From assembly GCA_903901425.1 (NCBI GenBank), contig CAIURC010000042.1, forward strand, positions 1-64,000: a stretch of DNA of 64,000 nt. The letters run 5' to 3'. Made by a program: the position numbers and the translations under genes. This document shows positions 45,485-52,988 of this stretch, in pieces. Below the pieces are notes generated by a model. It was not told the DNA's origin. It saw only the letters and a program-made list of their open reading frames with translations, and searched no databases. Source of the stretch: an uncultured Spartobacteria bacterium. Lineage in GTDB: Bacteria; Verrucomicrobiota; Verrucomicrobiia; Chthoniobacterales; Chthoniobacteraceae. Position 1 is the first letter of the stretch. Every line of letters begins with the position of its first letter.

Positions 45485-46743
45485 GCGCCGTTCCTCCCGT
45501 AAAACTCCAGCTGCTTCCTCACATACCGCGCCCGGCTCAGCCGTCCGCGTCCCTCCAAAGCCCCTGCCGCATACCGCCGCCTCAGTCCAGGATCCCGGCA
45601 CCACACCCGCATCCGGCCAGCCATTGGCTCCCACGATCCGTTGGCCTCCAGCAACTCCCCGTCCACACCGTCCCGGACCACCTCCCGGCATCCGCGCACC
45701 CTCCACGCCAGCACCGGCACCCCCATGGCCAACGCCTCCATGACGCTCACAGGCACCCCCTCCCGACGGCTTGGAAAAACCAGTGCGTCCATCAACGCCA
45801 GAACCGGCGCCATGTCTTCCAACTCCCCCGCACGGATCACCCCGGGATGCGCCCAAAACCGGCTACGTTCCTCCTCTCCGAGGCCGTCTGGATGCAGCGC
45901 ATCCGGCCCGCCCACAACCAGCAACCGCGCCTCCCCACATTCCCGCGCCACGTCCATGAACGCGCGGGCCAGACACCCAAACCCCTTAAAACCCGTCCAG
46001 CGCCCCACAAACCCGAAAACGCATCCCCCGTTCAACCCCCAGCGGCTTCGCATCCGCTCCACCTCCAGACCCGCCATGCTCCCCCGATCGAACCGCGCCA
46101 AGTCGCATCCCAGCCCCGCAGAATCCAACACGTCCACCCGGCGTCCCCCCAAGTCCCGGCTGAGAATCCGCCTGTCGTCCTCGGTCAAAACCAGCACCCG
46201 GTCCATCCGCGCCGCGGCACCGCACTCCGCAATCCGCAGCACCCAACGCATCCCTCCCCCGCGCAACGGGTACCCCAAACCGTGGAAGGTTCCAAAGACC
46301 GGGGGCCAACCCACCCGCTTCGCCAGCGCCACACACAGAACCGCAGCGGAAAAATGCGCGTGCACCCAGTCCGGGGCCAGCCAGTCCACCAGTTCCCGGA
46401 GCCGGACAGCGGCCCGGACCTGGCCCAGCAGGTTGAGCCCGCGCGGAATCTCCACCCGGTGCCAATGGACCTCGGGCATCCCGCACCCACTGCCCCCCAA
46501 ACCACCCGCCGCACAGTGCACCTCCCACCCCTCGCCTGCCAGTGCCGGAACCAGTTCCCGGAAAAAACACTTGAAACTCTCCCAGCGCGGAATCACCAGC
46601 AGCACCCTGCCACGCCCCTTTCCAGAGCCCTTTCCAGAGCCCTTTCCAGAGCCCTTTCCAGGTTCCATCCCAAGTTCCATCCCAAGTTCCTTTGCATCCC
46701 CAGGGCCCCGGGGTTCCCACCGCATTTTGAGTCCTCCATTCAT
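45469..46743 (-). CDS. GT4-family glycosyltransferase (PglA-like)
   Basis: 424 residues from ATG 46743; ATG 46725 has a better Shine-Dalgarno (GGAGG seven bases upstream) and may be the true start. A GT-B fold begins at about residue 47 (RVLLVIPRWESFKCFFREL). Then come HAHFSAAVLCVALAKR, TFHGLGYPLRGGG, FVGRWTGFKGFGCLARAF and the donor-site FPSRREGVPVSVMEALAMGVPVLAW (E-x7-E). It would add the second sugar to the lipid-linked first sugar. The N-terminal extension carries GKGS and ELGM tandem repeats. First gene of the seven-gene glycan run; 231 bp upstream are gene-free. Confidence 0.92.
   Translation of the reverse strand: MNGGLKMRWEPRGPGDAKELGMELGMEPGKGSGKGSGKGSGKGRGRVLLVIPRWESFKCFFRELVPALAGEGWEVHCAAGGLGGSGCGMPEVHWHRVEIPRGLNLLGQVRAAVRLRELVDWLAPDWVHAHFSAAVLCVALAKRVGWPPVFGTFHGLGYPLRGGGMRWVLRIAECGAAARMDRVLVLTEDDRRILSRDLGGRRVDVLDSAGLGCDLARFDRGSMAGLEVERMRSRWGLNGGCVFGFVGRWTGFKGFGCLARAFMDVARECGEARLLVVGGPDALHPDGLGEEERSRFWAHPGVIRAGELEDMAPVLALMDALVFPSRREGVPVSVMEALAMGVPVLAWRVRGCREVVRDGVDGELLEANGSWEPMAGRMRVWCRDPGLRRRYAAGALEGRGRLSRARYVRKQLEFYGRNGACTGE
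46617..46661 (-). repeat. 12-bp tandem repeat x3.75 in the glycosyltransferase N-terminus
   Basis: CCTTTCCAGAGC repeated three full times plus nine bases of a fourth copy. In frame it encodes Gly-Lys-Gly-Ser units directly before the first beta strand of the GT-B fold. Confidence 0.93.
46663..46690 (-). repeat. 12-bp tandem repeat x2.3 (ELGM unit)
   Basis: TTCCATCCCAAG twice plus TTCC, next to the GKGS array but with a different unit. It encodes Met-Glu-Leu-Gly steps and therefore supplies several alternative ATG codons at the glycosyltransferase N-terminus. Confidence 0.85.
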
Positions 46744-46777
46744 CGCACTCCAATCCCCCTTCCTTTTCCGCCGCCCC

Positions 46778-46803
46778 CCCGTTCAAGGGCCCCGTTCAAG
46801 GGC
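46778..46803. repeat. Two tandem copies of a 13-bp sequence upstream of the glycan cluster
   Basis: CCCGTTCAAGGGC occurs twice in direct succession, 35-60 bases upstream of the first glycosyltransferase ATG. Each copy is itself nearly palindromic (CCCGTTCAAGGG), so it could be a regulator-binding site or a repeat-expansion product like its neighbours. Confidence 0.6.
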
Positions 46804-46974
46804 CCGGTTTAGGTCCGGTTCAAAATCCTGCCTCTGAGCGGTGGGGGCCGCTCCCGCCAGCGCACCTTTGCTTGCACCGGCAAAAAACTCCCGCGTGGCC
46901 TCCCACTGCACTCCACCATCCAACCATTTCCGGAACCGGGGCGCCATCCGGAGGGACCACGCCCAGAGCCTCGG

Positions 46975-47523
46975 TCAATCCCCCACACTGAGCACCACAC
47001 TGGCTCGCACCTTGGGGTGTTCCGGCAGCCAGACCTCCACCCGGTACGCACCGCCGGGCTCCATGTCCCGCGTGGAGACCTCCGCCTCGTACTCCAAACG
47101 TTCCCCGGGGTTCAATGCCACCCAACCGCGCCTTGGCTCGAACCGGCGGTCATCCGACCACGTCTCCAGCACGCCGCGCCCAGCCTCCACCAACTGCACC
47201 TCGATCCGCTGGGAGGAGCCAAACTCCAGCTCGCACATCCGACGACCTCGGTTCCTGAGTCCCACACGGACCCGGATCCTGCGGTCCACCCCCAACCGGA
47301 TCTGGCCAGGTTCAAGACTCAGGGTCATCTCCAAGTCGCTCAATCCGGAGGCCGGTTTCTGCGCCACGATCCGGGATTCGCCCCGCTTCCTCCAACCATT
47401 CCAGCATCCCAACCATCCGTTCCCTGCGGAATCCGCACAGGCAGCGCTGCCGGCCAAAAAAAGAAAGAAAACGTACCCGGCAATTTCCTGCCCCCTGCGG
47501 AATGCCGAATTCAAAACGCCCAT
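46975..47523 (-). CDS. Secreted BsuPI-domain protein
   Basis: 182 residues. Signal peptide with hydrophobic core YVFFLFLAGSAACA. From about residue 65 the protein matches the BsuPI (intracellular proteinase inhibitor) domain: MTLSLEPGQIRLGVDRRIRV, FGSSQRIEVQLVEA, VLETWSDDRRF, LNPGERLEYEAEV and GGAYRVEVWLPEHP. The domain is an Ig-like fold; despite the name, its role in secreted proteins is unknown. It is divergent from the next gene (62-bp gap) and stands upstream of, but is not obviously part of, the glycan cluster. Confidence 0.78.
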   Translation of the reverse strand: MGVLNSAFRRGQEIAGYVFFLFLAGSAACADSAGNGWLGCWNGWRKRGESRIVAQKPASGLSDLEMTLSLEPGQIRLGVDRRIRVRVGLRNRGRRMCELEFGSSQRIEVQLVEAGRGVLETWSDDRRFEPRRGWVALNPGERLEYEAEVSTRDMEPGGAYRVEVWLPEHPKVRASVVLSVGD

Positions 47524-47585
47524 GCCCCTCTTATTCCCGCCCGTTCGCTGGTTGCAAATCGGTTTTCATCCGCAAAGATGGCTCC

Positions 47586-48071
47586 ATGAAACTCGTGCGC
47601 ACGTTTTTCCCCCTGCTCCTCTGCCTTTCCGCTCTCGGCATGGCCCGACGCGCCCCGGTCAACCTCCGGTTTCATCTTGAGGGCAACCCCCAGGATGGGG
47701 CGCCCTTCCTTGTTCCCGTCACGTTCCAACCGGGAGATGTCCGTGGAGTGGTCGAAAAAATGCCCATCCTCACCGAGCGCGACGTGGCGGCGGTCCATCC
47801 CGTCAAAACCGGAGACGGCTCCTACGGATGCGTGTTTCAGTTTGATGCCATGGGCAGTCTCCGGCTCAAAACCGCCACTGGCTCCCATATGGGCGCCCGG
47901 ATGGTGGCATTCGTCGGCGACAAAACCGGATTCCGCCAGCAGGGCCAGTGGATTGTGGACAAGCCCATTCAGGATGGCCTGATCTGGATTCAGAAGGGGT
48001 TCACCGAAAAGGAAATCGAGGCGCTCAAGAAGCACTACCGACTCATCGGGCACACGGCCAAACCCCGGTAG
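47586..48071 (+). CDS. Secreted orphan SecD P1-head-like domain protein
   Basis: 161 residues from ATG 47586. Signal peptide 1-20. The mature part resembles the periplasmic P1-head subdomain of SecD: FQFDAMGSLRLKTATGSHMG, ARMVAFVGDKTG, IVDKPIQDGLIWIQKGFTEKEIEALKKHY match 'F...G...f...T....G..lAi.lDg.vi..P.i...I..G...I.G.ft..ea..L'. There are no SecD membrane segments. Stand-alone proteins of this type are known in Verrucomicrobia/Planctomycetes as hypothetical proteins. It is two bases upstream of the transporter gene and so probably co-transcribed. Confidence 0.68.
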   Translation: MKLVRTFFPLLLCLSALGMARRAPVNLRFHLEGNPQDGAPFLVPVTFQPGDVRGVVEKMPILTERDVAAVHPVKTGDGSYGCVFQFDAMGSLRLKTATGSHMGARMVAFVGDKTGFRQQGQWIVDKPIQDGLIWIQKGFTEKEIEALKKHYRLIGHTAKPR

Positions 48072-48073
48072 CC

Positions 48074-49051
48074 ATGGACCCTTTGCAGACGGGGTTTCTT
48101 CCCCTGCTCGCGGCCGTTGCCCCTGTGTTTCTCATCCTCGGACTCGGCTATGGGATGCGGAGGATAGGCTGGCTCACCGAGGAGGCCGACAGCTCCCTGA
48201 TGCGGGTGATTGTCAACCTGCTCTACCCCTGCCTCATCCTCGACACCATCTTGGGAAACCGGGCCTTCGACAACCCCCAGAACCTTTTTTTGGCGCCGCT
48301 CTCCGGGTTTTTTACCGTCTGCCTCGGATACGCCGTCAGCTGGTGGGCAGCGCCCTGTTTTGGAATCCACCAGCCCGCCATGCGGCGCACCTTCGCGTTT
48401 GCCACTGGCCTGTACAACTACGGGTATGTCCCCCTGCCGCTGATCCAAAAATTCTTTGACCCTGAAACCACTGCGGTCCTGTTTATCCACAACGTGGGGG
48501 TGGAAACCGCGCTCTGGACTGCCGGCCTGTTTCTACTCCGAGGCCCAGACCAACCGGGCACGGGCGCGCTCTGGCGCAGGATCCTGAATGTGCCGCTCCT
48601 GGCCATCGCTGCAGCACTGACCCTGCATTTTTTGAATGCCAGAGTCTGGCTCCCTCCGTTTGCTACCCAAGCCGTACACAGCCTTGGTGCCGCCGCCATT
48701 CCCATGGGCCTGCTCCTAACTGGCGCCACATTTGCCGACCAGATGGGTTCGCTCTCCTCGGAACGCCCCTGGAGCACCGACTCGGGTTCGATCCTTCTCC
48801 GGCTCGGCCTTCTTCCCGCACTCATGCTCCTGGTCGCCCGATGGGCTCCCTGTCCGGTGGAACTGCGCCGGGTCATGCTGGTGCAAGCGGCGATGCCCTG
48901 TGCAGTCATCCCGGTCCTCCTGAGCCGCCACTATGGCGGCCAGCCCGGGCTCGCCATGCGCATCGTGCTGGCGACCTCCGCGCTCGGGTTTTTCACCATC
49001 CCGTTCTGGCTCCAAAAAGGCGCCCAGTGGATTCCCGGAATCGCCCGCTAA
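48074..49051 (+). CDS. AEC-family transporter (auxin efflux carrier-like permease)
   Basis: 325 residues, ten hydrophobic segments. The AEC pattern includes PVFLILGLGYGMRRIGWL, 'LYPCLILDTIL', TFAFATGLYNYGYVPLPLI with 'LFIHNVGVETALW', and 'LGAAAIPMGLLLTGATFAD' in the second half. Members move malate, other organic acids or auxin-like acids across the inner membrane. It is adjacent to, and convergent with (4-base overlap), a dicarboxylate symporter gene, so both may concern C4-dicarboxylates. Confidence 0.88.
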   Translation: MDPLQTGFLPLLAAVAPVFLILGLGYGMRRIGWLTEEADSSLMRVIVNLLYPCLILDTILGNRAFDNPQNLFLAPLSGFFTVCLGYAVSWWAAPCFGIHQPAMRRTFAFATGLYNYGYVPLPLIQKFFDPETTAVLFIHNVGVETALWTAGLFLLRGPDQPGTGALWRRILNVPLLAIAAALTLHFLNARVWLPPFATQAVHSLGAAAIPMGLLLTGATFADQMGSLSSERPWSTDSGSILLRLGLLPALMLLVARWAPCPVELRRVMLVQAAMPCAVIPVLLSRHYGGQPGLAMRIVLATSALGFFTIPFWLQKGAQWIPGIAR

Positions 49052-50313
49052 TCCGGACTGGCCGCCTCCAGCCTGCGCCGCAGTTCTGCCGCCCCGAGTT
49101 CGCCCTCCCACCGGCTCACCACCACCGTCGCAACCGCGTTCCCCACCAAGTTGGTCAGTGCCCGGCACTCGCTCATGAACCGGTCCACCCCCACCAGAAG
49201 CGCCATGCCCTCCACCGGAATCCCGGGCACGGCCTGCAACGTGGCTGCCAGCGCCACGAAGCCCGCTCCGGTCACCCCGCTTGCTCCTTTTGAAGCCACC
49301 ATGGCCACCAGAAGCAACGCCACCTGTTCCCGGAGTCCCAACGGAATGTCCATCGCCTGCGCCAGAAACACCGCCGCCATGGTCATATAGATGTTCGTCC
49401 CGTCCAGGTTGAAGCTGTATCCCGTGGGAACCACCAGCCCAACCGTTGCCGGGCTGCAGCCGAGCCCCTCCAGTTTCCGCATCAACCCTGGCAATGCCGT
49501 TTCACTCGAACTGGTCCCCAGAACCAGCATGAGTTCTTCCCTGAGGTAGCGCACCAACTTGAACACGGAAAACCCCGCCCACAACCCGATGCCTCCAAGC
49601 ACCACCCCCACAAACAAGGCGGAAGTGAGGTAAAAGCCCGCCATCAACTTCAACAACCGGTTCAGCGAACCGAAGCCATACGCCCCCACCGTGAATGCCA
49701 TCGCGCCAAATGCCCCCAACGGCGCCAGCCTCACCACCAAACCCAGAATCCGGAAAAAAAATTCCCCGCCGAGCCTGACTCCCGCCACAATCCGCTGGCC
49801 CGCCTCGCCCATGCCCTGCACCGCAAGCGCGCTCAAGACCGAAATGAGCAGCACCTGCAAAAGGTCCCCCCTCCCAAACGCATCCACAAACGTGTTTGGA
49901 ATCACATTCAGCAAATACTCCGAAACCCCCAGTTTGCCGGCAGCACCTGCGTAAGCGGAAACCTTGGCCGAATCCAAGGTCCTGGGGTCCGCATGAAACC
50001 CCTGTCCCGGCTGGAGCAGGTTCACAACGCCCAGTCCGAGCACCAGCGCCACGGTGGACACCACCTCAAAGTAGAGCAGGGTGCGCCCGCCGACCCTGCC
50101 CAGGCGCCTGAGGTCCACCACCGACCCCACCCCGTGGACCACGGTGCAGAAAACCACGGGAGCGATCCCCAGCTTCACCAGTTTGACAAAACCGTCTCCG
50201 AGAGGCTTGAGCCCGGCTCCAAACGCCGGCCAGAGCCCCCCAACGCACACCCCAAGCACGGCTCCGATCAACACCTGCACATACAGCGACCGCAACAAGG
50301 CTCCGCGATTCAT
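49048..50313 (-). CDS. Dicarboxylate/amino acid:cation symporter (SDF/GltP-DctA family)
   Basis: 421 residues. The N-terminal YVQVLIGAVLGVCVGGLWP, 'PVVFCTVVHGVGSV', the serine-rich hairpin region LGTSSSETALPGLMRKLE, and the substrate and cation site 'TGYSFNLDGTNIYMTMAAVFLAQ' with a second hairpin (VASKGASGVTGAGFVALAAT) are all present. It imports C4-dicarboxylates, glutamate or aspartate with H+ or Na+. Length fits the family (about 420). It is divergent from the phosphoribosyltransferase gene across a 90-bp gap. Confidence 0.93.
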   Translation of the reverse strand: MNRGALLRSLYVQVLIGAVLGVCVGGLWPAFGAGLKPLGDGFVKLVKLGIAPVVFCTVVHGVGSVVDLRRLGRVGGRTLLYFEVVSTVALVLGLGVVNLLQPGQGFHADPRTLDSAKVSAYAGAAGKLGVSEYLLNVIPNTFVDAFGRGDLLQVLLISVLSALAVQGMGEAGQRIVAGVRLGGEFFFRILGLVVRLAPLGAFGAMAFTVGAYGFGSLNRLLKLMAGFYLTSALFVGVVLGGIGLWAGFSVFKLVRYLREELMLVLGTSSSETALPGLMRKLEGLGCSPATVGLVVPTGYSFNLDGTNIYMTMAAVFLAQAMDIPLGLREQVALLLVAMVASKGASGVTGAGFVALAATLQAVPGIPVEGMALLVGVDRFMSECRALTNLVGNAVATVVVSRWEGELGAAELRRRLEAASPD

Positions 50314-50403
50314 CCCCGATTAATCCACCGCAGAATCCCCGGTGCAAAGGGTTTTTCCATCCCCCGCACCCCCGGGAACACCGGCTTTTGCGTACCTGTT
50401 TTT

Positions 50404-51387
50404 GTGAAAACACACGATCCAACCCCCAAGGACTGGAACCCCACCCCTCATGGACCTCATGGACCTCATGGACCTCATGGACCTCATGGACCTCATGGAC
50501 CTCATGGACCTCATGGACCTCATGGACCTCATGAAGCCCCAGCCCCCTCTGAAGTCCATCAAGTCCATCAAGTCCATCAAGTCGATCCCCCCCAACACCT
50601 CGGCCCCGGCCTTGGCCCTGAAGCCCACCGGGACCACCGGGACCACCGGGACCACCGGGACCACTGGCACACCGGATGGCCGGCATTCGAAAACCGCTCC
50701 CAAGCCGGCCGGCAACTGGCCCGGGCTCTGGGCAGGCAACCCGCCGGAACCATCACCCTCGGACTGACCCGGGGCGGAATGCCCGTGGCCGCCGAGGCGG
50801 CACGGCTCCTCGGCACGCCCCTGGACCTCTGCGCCGTCCGGAAAATCGGCTCCCCAAACAACCCCGAGCTGGCCCTCGGCGCCGTGGCCTCCGGAGGAAT
50901 CCGCATTTTCAACACCGATCTGGCAGCCGCACTCGGCGTGAGTCCAACCGGTCTGCAAGACGCCGCACAGGCACAGGAAACTGAACTGGAACGGGTGGAA
51001 ACCGCCTGCCGGGCGGGCTGGCCCAGCCTGGATCTGGTTGGCAAACCCGCTTTGCTCGTGGACGACGGGGTGGCCACCGGAGCCACGCTGCGGGCTGCCG
51101 CCGCCTCTGTCCGGGCCAGGGGCGCCAGCCGCGTCACCATTGCCGCACCTGCCGCACCGGCAGAAGTCCTGCCGGCACTGCGGACCGCCGCGGATGCCGT
51201 GCTGGTCCTGATCACCCCGGAGCCTTTCCTGGGCGTCGGCGCCTGTTACCGGGAGTTCCCCCAGGTCCCCAGCGGCGAGGTGGCACGGCTCCTGGAAGAG
51301 TCCAGAACCGCAGCGCCCGCCTGGACACGGGGCCGATCCCCGGAAAACGCCCGGCCCGCCACCGTTCATTCTCCTGAGGCGCCATGA
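50404..51387 (+). CDS. Phosphoribosyltransferase-fold protein with repeat-built N-terminal tail
   Basis: Up to 327 residues from GTG 50404. The conserved body starts at about residue 97 (FENRSQAGRQLARAL, typically the first residues of this family). It then contains LGLTRGGMPVAAEAARLL, RKIGSPNNPELALGAVASGG, the PRPP loop LVDDGVATGATLRAA and the C-terminal GVGACYREFPQVPSGEV. In frame with it, the ~95 preceding codons contain (HGP)9, (VHQ)3 and (DHR)4 units produced by three 9-bp arrays. No ATG exists in frame before 50777, which lies inside the fold. No Shine-Dalgarno is seen at GTG 50404, so the true start is unresolved. It overlaps the GroEL-like gene as ATGA. Confidence 0.72.
   Translation: MKTHDPTPKDWNPTPHGPHGPHGPHGPHGPHGPHGPHGPHGPHEAPAPSEVHQVHQVHQVDPPQHLGPGLGPEAHRDHRDHRDHRDHWHTGWPAFENRSQAGRQLARALGRQPAGTITLGLTRGGMPVAAEAARLLGTPLDLCAVRKIGSPNNPELALGAVASGGIRIFNTDLAAALGVSPTGLQDAAQAQETELERVETACRAGWPSLDLVGKPALLVDDGVATGATLRAAAASVRARGASRVTIAAPAAPAEVLPALRTAADAVLVLITPEPFLGVGACYREFPQVPSGEVARLLEESRTAAPAWTRGRSPENARPATVHSPEAP
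50447..50527 (+). repeat. 9-bp tandem array A (ctcatggac x9)
   Basis: Nine perfect copies of CTCATGGAC, with a partial tenth. All six reading frames remain open through it: HGP in the phosphoribosyltransferase frame, MDL in the next, RSM/HEV/GPG on the minus strand. Confidence 0.97.
50552..50587 (+). repeat. 9-bp tandem array B (aagtccatc x4)
   Basis: Three perfect copies of AAGTCCATC and a fourth with one change (AAGTCGATC). Its reverse complement GATGGACTT shares the core ATGGAC with array A, so A and B are inverted relatives that could pair in RNA or single-stranded DNA. Confidence 0.95.
50624..50668 (+). repeat. 9-bp tandem array C (accaccggg x5)
   Basis: Five copies of ACCACCGGG; the first has one and the last has two changes. 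The unit is unrelated in sequence to arrays A and B but has the same 9-bp period. It ends 22 bases before the conserved phosphoribosyltransferase domain begins. Confidence 0.95.
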
Positions 51388-52988
51388 AATCCGTCCTCTT
51401 CCACGAAAAAGCCCGGGAAGCCGTTCTGCGCGGTGCAACCGCACTGTCCGACGTCATCCGGGTCACCCTGGGTCCAAGGGCCCGCTGCGTTCTGATCGGC
51501 AGAAAATGGGGGGCGCCATTCGCCTGCAACGATGGGGTGGCCATTGCCAAGGAATTTTCGCTGCCAGACCCGGTGGAAAACCTCGGCGCACAGTTCCTCC
51601 GCCAGGCGGCTGAACGCACCGCAGAGAGGGTCGGAGACGGCACGAGCACCGCCACCCTTCTTGCGCACACGCTGTTTGCGGAGGGCATCCGGAACATGGC
51701 CGCGGGGGCCAGTCCGGTGGGGATCCGCCGGGGCTTGGAAAGGGGCCTGGCCGCGGCTCTGGCGAGCCTCTCCGCATTGAGCCGGAAACTGGAAAGCCGC
51801 GTTGAAAAGGCGCAGGTGGCAGCACTCTCGGCCCACAACGATCCGGGGATGGGAAACCTGGTGGCTGAGGCCCTCGAACGGGTTGGAGCGGAGGGCGCTG
51901 TCACCGTCGAAGAGTCCCGCACCACGGAAACCAGCCTGGAGGTGGTCGAGGGGCTGCGGTTCCCGCGCGGCTACATCTCGCCCTATTTTGTCACCGACCC
52001 GGGCCGGATGCAGGCCGTGCTGGAACAACCAGCCGTGCTGCTGGCGGACCGCAGGGTTTCCCGGATGAACGATCTGCTTCCGGTGCTTGAGACCCTGGCC
52101 CGGGAGAACCGCCCCCTGTTGCTGATCGCCGAGGAGGTGGAGGGCGATGCCCTCGCCACCCTTGTGGTCAACAAACTGCGCGGCACACTGAGCATTGCTG
52201 CCGCACGCGCACCCGAGTTCGGAGACCGCCGCCGGGCGTTTCTGGAGGACATGGCCCTCCTGACCGGGGCGCGCTTGGTCTGTGAGGAGGCCGGAATGAC
52301 CCTTGAAAAAACTGGCCCCGAACATTTGGGAACGGTCCGCCGTGCGGTTCTGGACCGGGAATCCACCACGCTGGTGGGGGGGGGCGGGGCCCGCGAACAG
52401 ATCGAGGCCCGGTGCGCCCAACTGCGCCAGATGTCCCAGGAAACCGGTTCGGAATACGACCGTGAAAAACTTCAGGACCGGCTCGCCCGGCTCCAAGGCG
52501 GGGTGGCCGTGATCCGGGTGGGTGCCCCGTCGGAAGCCGAAATGCTTAGCCGGAAAGAGGCGTTTGAGGATGCCGTACACGCCACCAAGGCGGCCCTGAG
52601 CGAGGGGGTGGTGCCCGGGGGCGGACTGGCCCTGTTGCGGACACTGCCCGCGGTGCGCGAGGAGGCCGAGCGGTGCGAGGGCGACGCACGCACAGGAGTC
52701 AAAATCTTGGAAACCGCGCTCGAGGCGCCCGCCCGCCAGATTGCCGCCAACTCGGGGGCGGATCCGGGCGTTGTGGTTTCCCGGATGCTGGAGGGCCCCC
52801 TGGGGTTCGATGCGACGCGCGGCACGTTTACCGACCTCGCCGCAGCCGGCATCCTGGATCCCACCCGGGTGGTCCGGGTGGCGCTCGAAAACGCGGTTTC
52901 GGTGGCGGGCACGCTCCTGTTCACCGAAGCCACCCTCACGGAAATTCCGGAACGCCCGAAGGCGTCCGACACCCCGGATCTGGAATGA
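51384..52988 (+). CDS. GroEL-type chaperonin paralogue (no groES nearby)
   Basis: 534 residues, full-length HSP60 architecture. Nucleotide-site residues are kept: VTLGPRARCVLIG, the Asp of CNDGVAIAKEF, VGDGTSTATLLAHTLF, EGVVPGGGLALL and the catalytic Asp of AFEDAVHATKAAL. The apical domain has GYISPYFVTDPGRM, the substrate/co-chaperonin-binding stretch. Departures include KWGAPFACNDG for the usual TKDG region, and a C-terminus (PKASDTPDLE) without the Gly-Gly-Met tail. Start overlaps the phosphoribosyltransferase stop and its stop overlaps the first pseudopilin ATG, both as ATGA. It is probably a specialised second chaperonin rather than the housekeeping GroEL. Confidence 0.92.
   Translation: MKSVLFHEKAREAVLRGATALSDVIRVTLGPRARCVLIGRKWGAPFACNDGVAIAKEFSLPDPVENLGAQFLRQAAERTAERVGDGTSTATLLAHTLFAEGIRNMAAGASPVGIRRGLERGLAAALASLSALSRKLESRVEKAQVAALSAHNDPGMGNLVAEALERVGAEGAVTVEESRTTETSLEVVEGLRFPRGYISPYFVTDPGRMQAVLEQPAVLLADRRVSRMNDLLPVLETLARENRPLLLIAEEVEGDALATLVVNKLRGTLSIAAARAPEFGDRRRAFLEDMALLTGARLVCEEAGMTLEKTGPEHLGTVRRAVLDRESTTLVGGGGAREQIEARCAQLRQMSQETGSEYDREKLQDRLARLQGGVAVIRVGAPSEAEMLSRKEAFEDAVHATKAALSEGVVPGGGLALLRTLPAVREEAERCEGDARTGVKILETALEAPARQIAANSGADPGVVVSRMLEGPLGFDATRGTFTDLAAAGILDPTRVVRVALENAVSVAGTLLFTEATLTEIPERPKASDTPDLE

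Noticed and set aside
46809-47125. Short minus-strand frames upstream of the glycan cluster
   Set aside because: They lie partly over the BsuPI-domain gene in another frame and have Gly/Arg/Trp-rich composition typical of shadow frames.
50447-50668. Regular repeats considered as a CRISPR array
   Set aside because: Units are 9 bp, directly abutting, without unique spacers and without cas genes; they are tandem microsatellites.
51100-51384. Search for groES just upstream of the GroEL-like gene
   Set aside because: The sequence is the C-terminal part of the phosphoribosyltransferase; no GroES-like mobile loop or ~95-residue frame is present.
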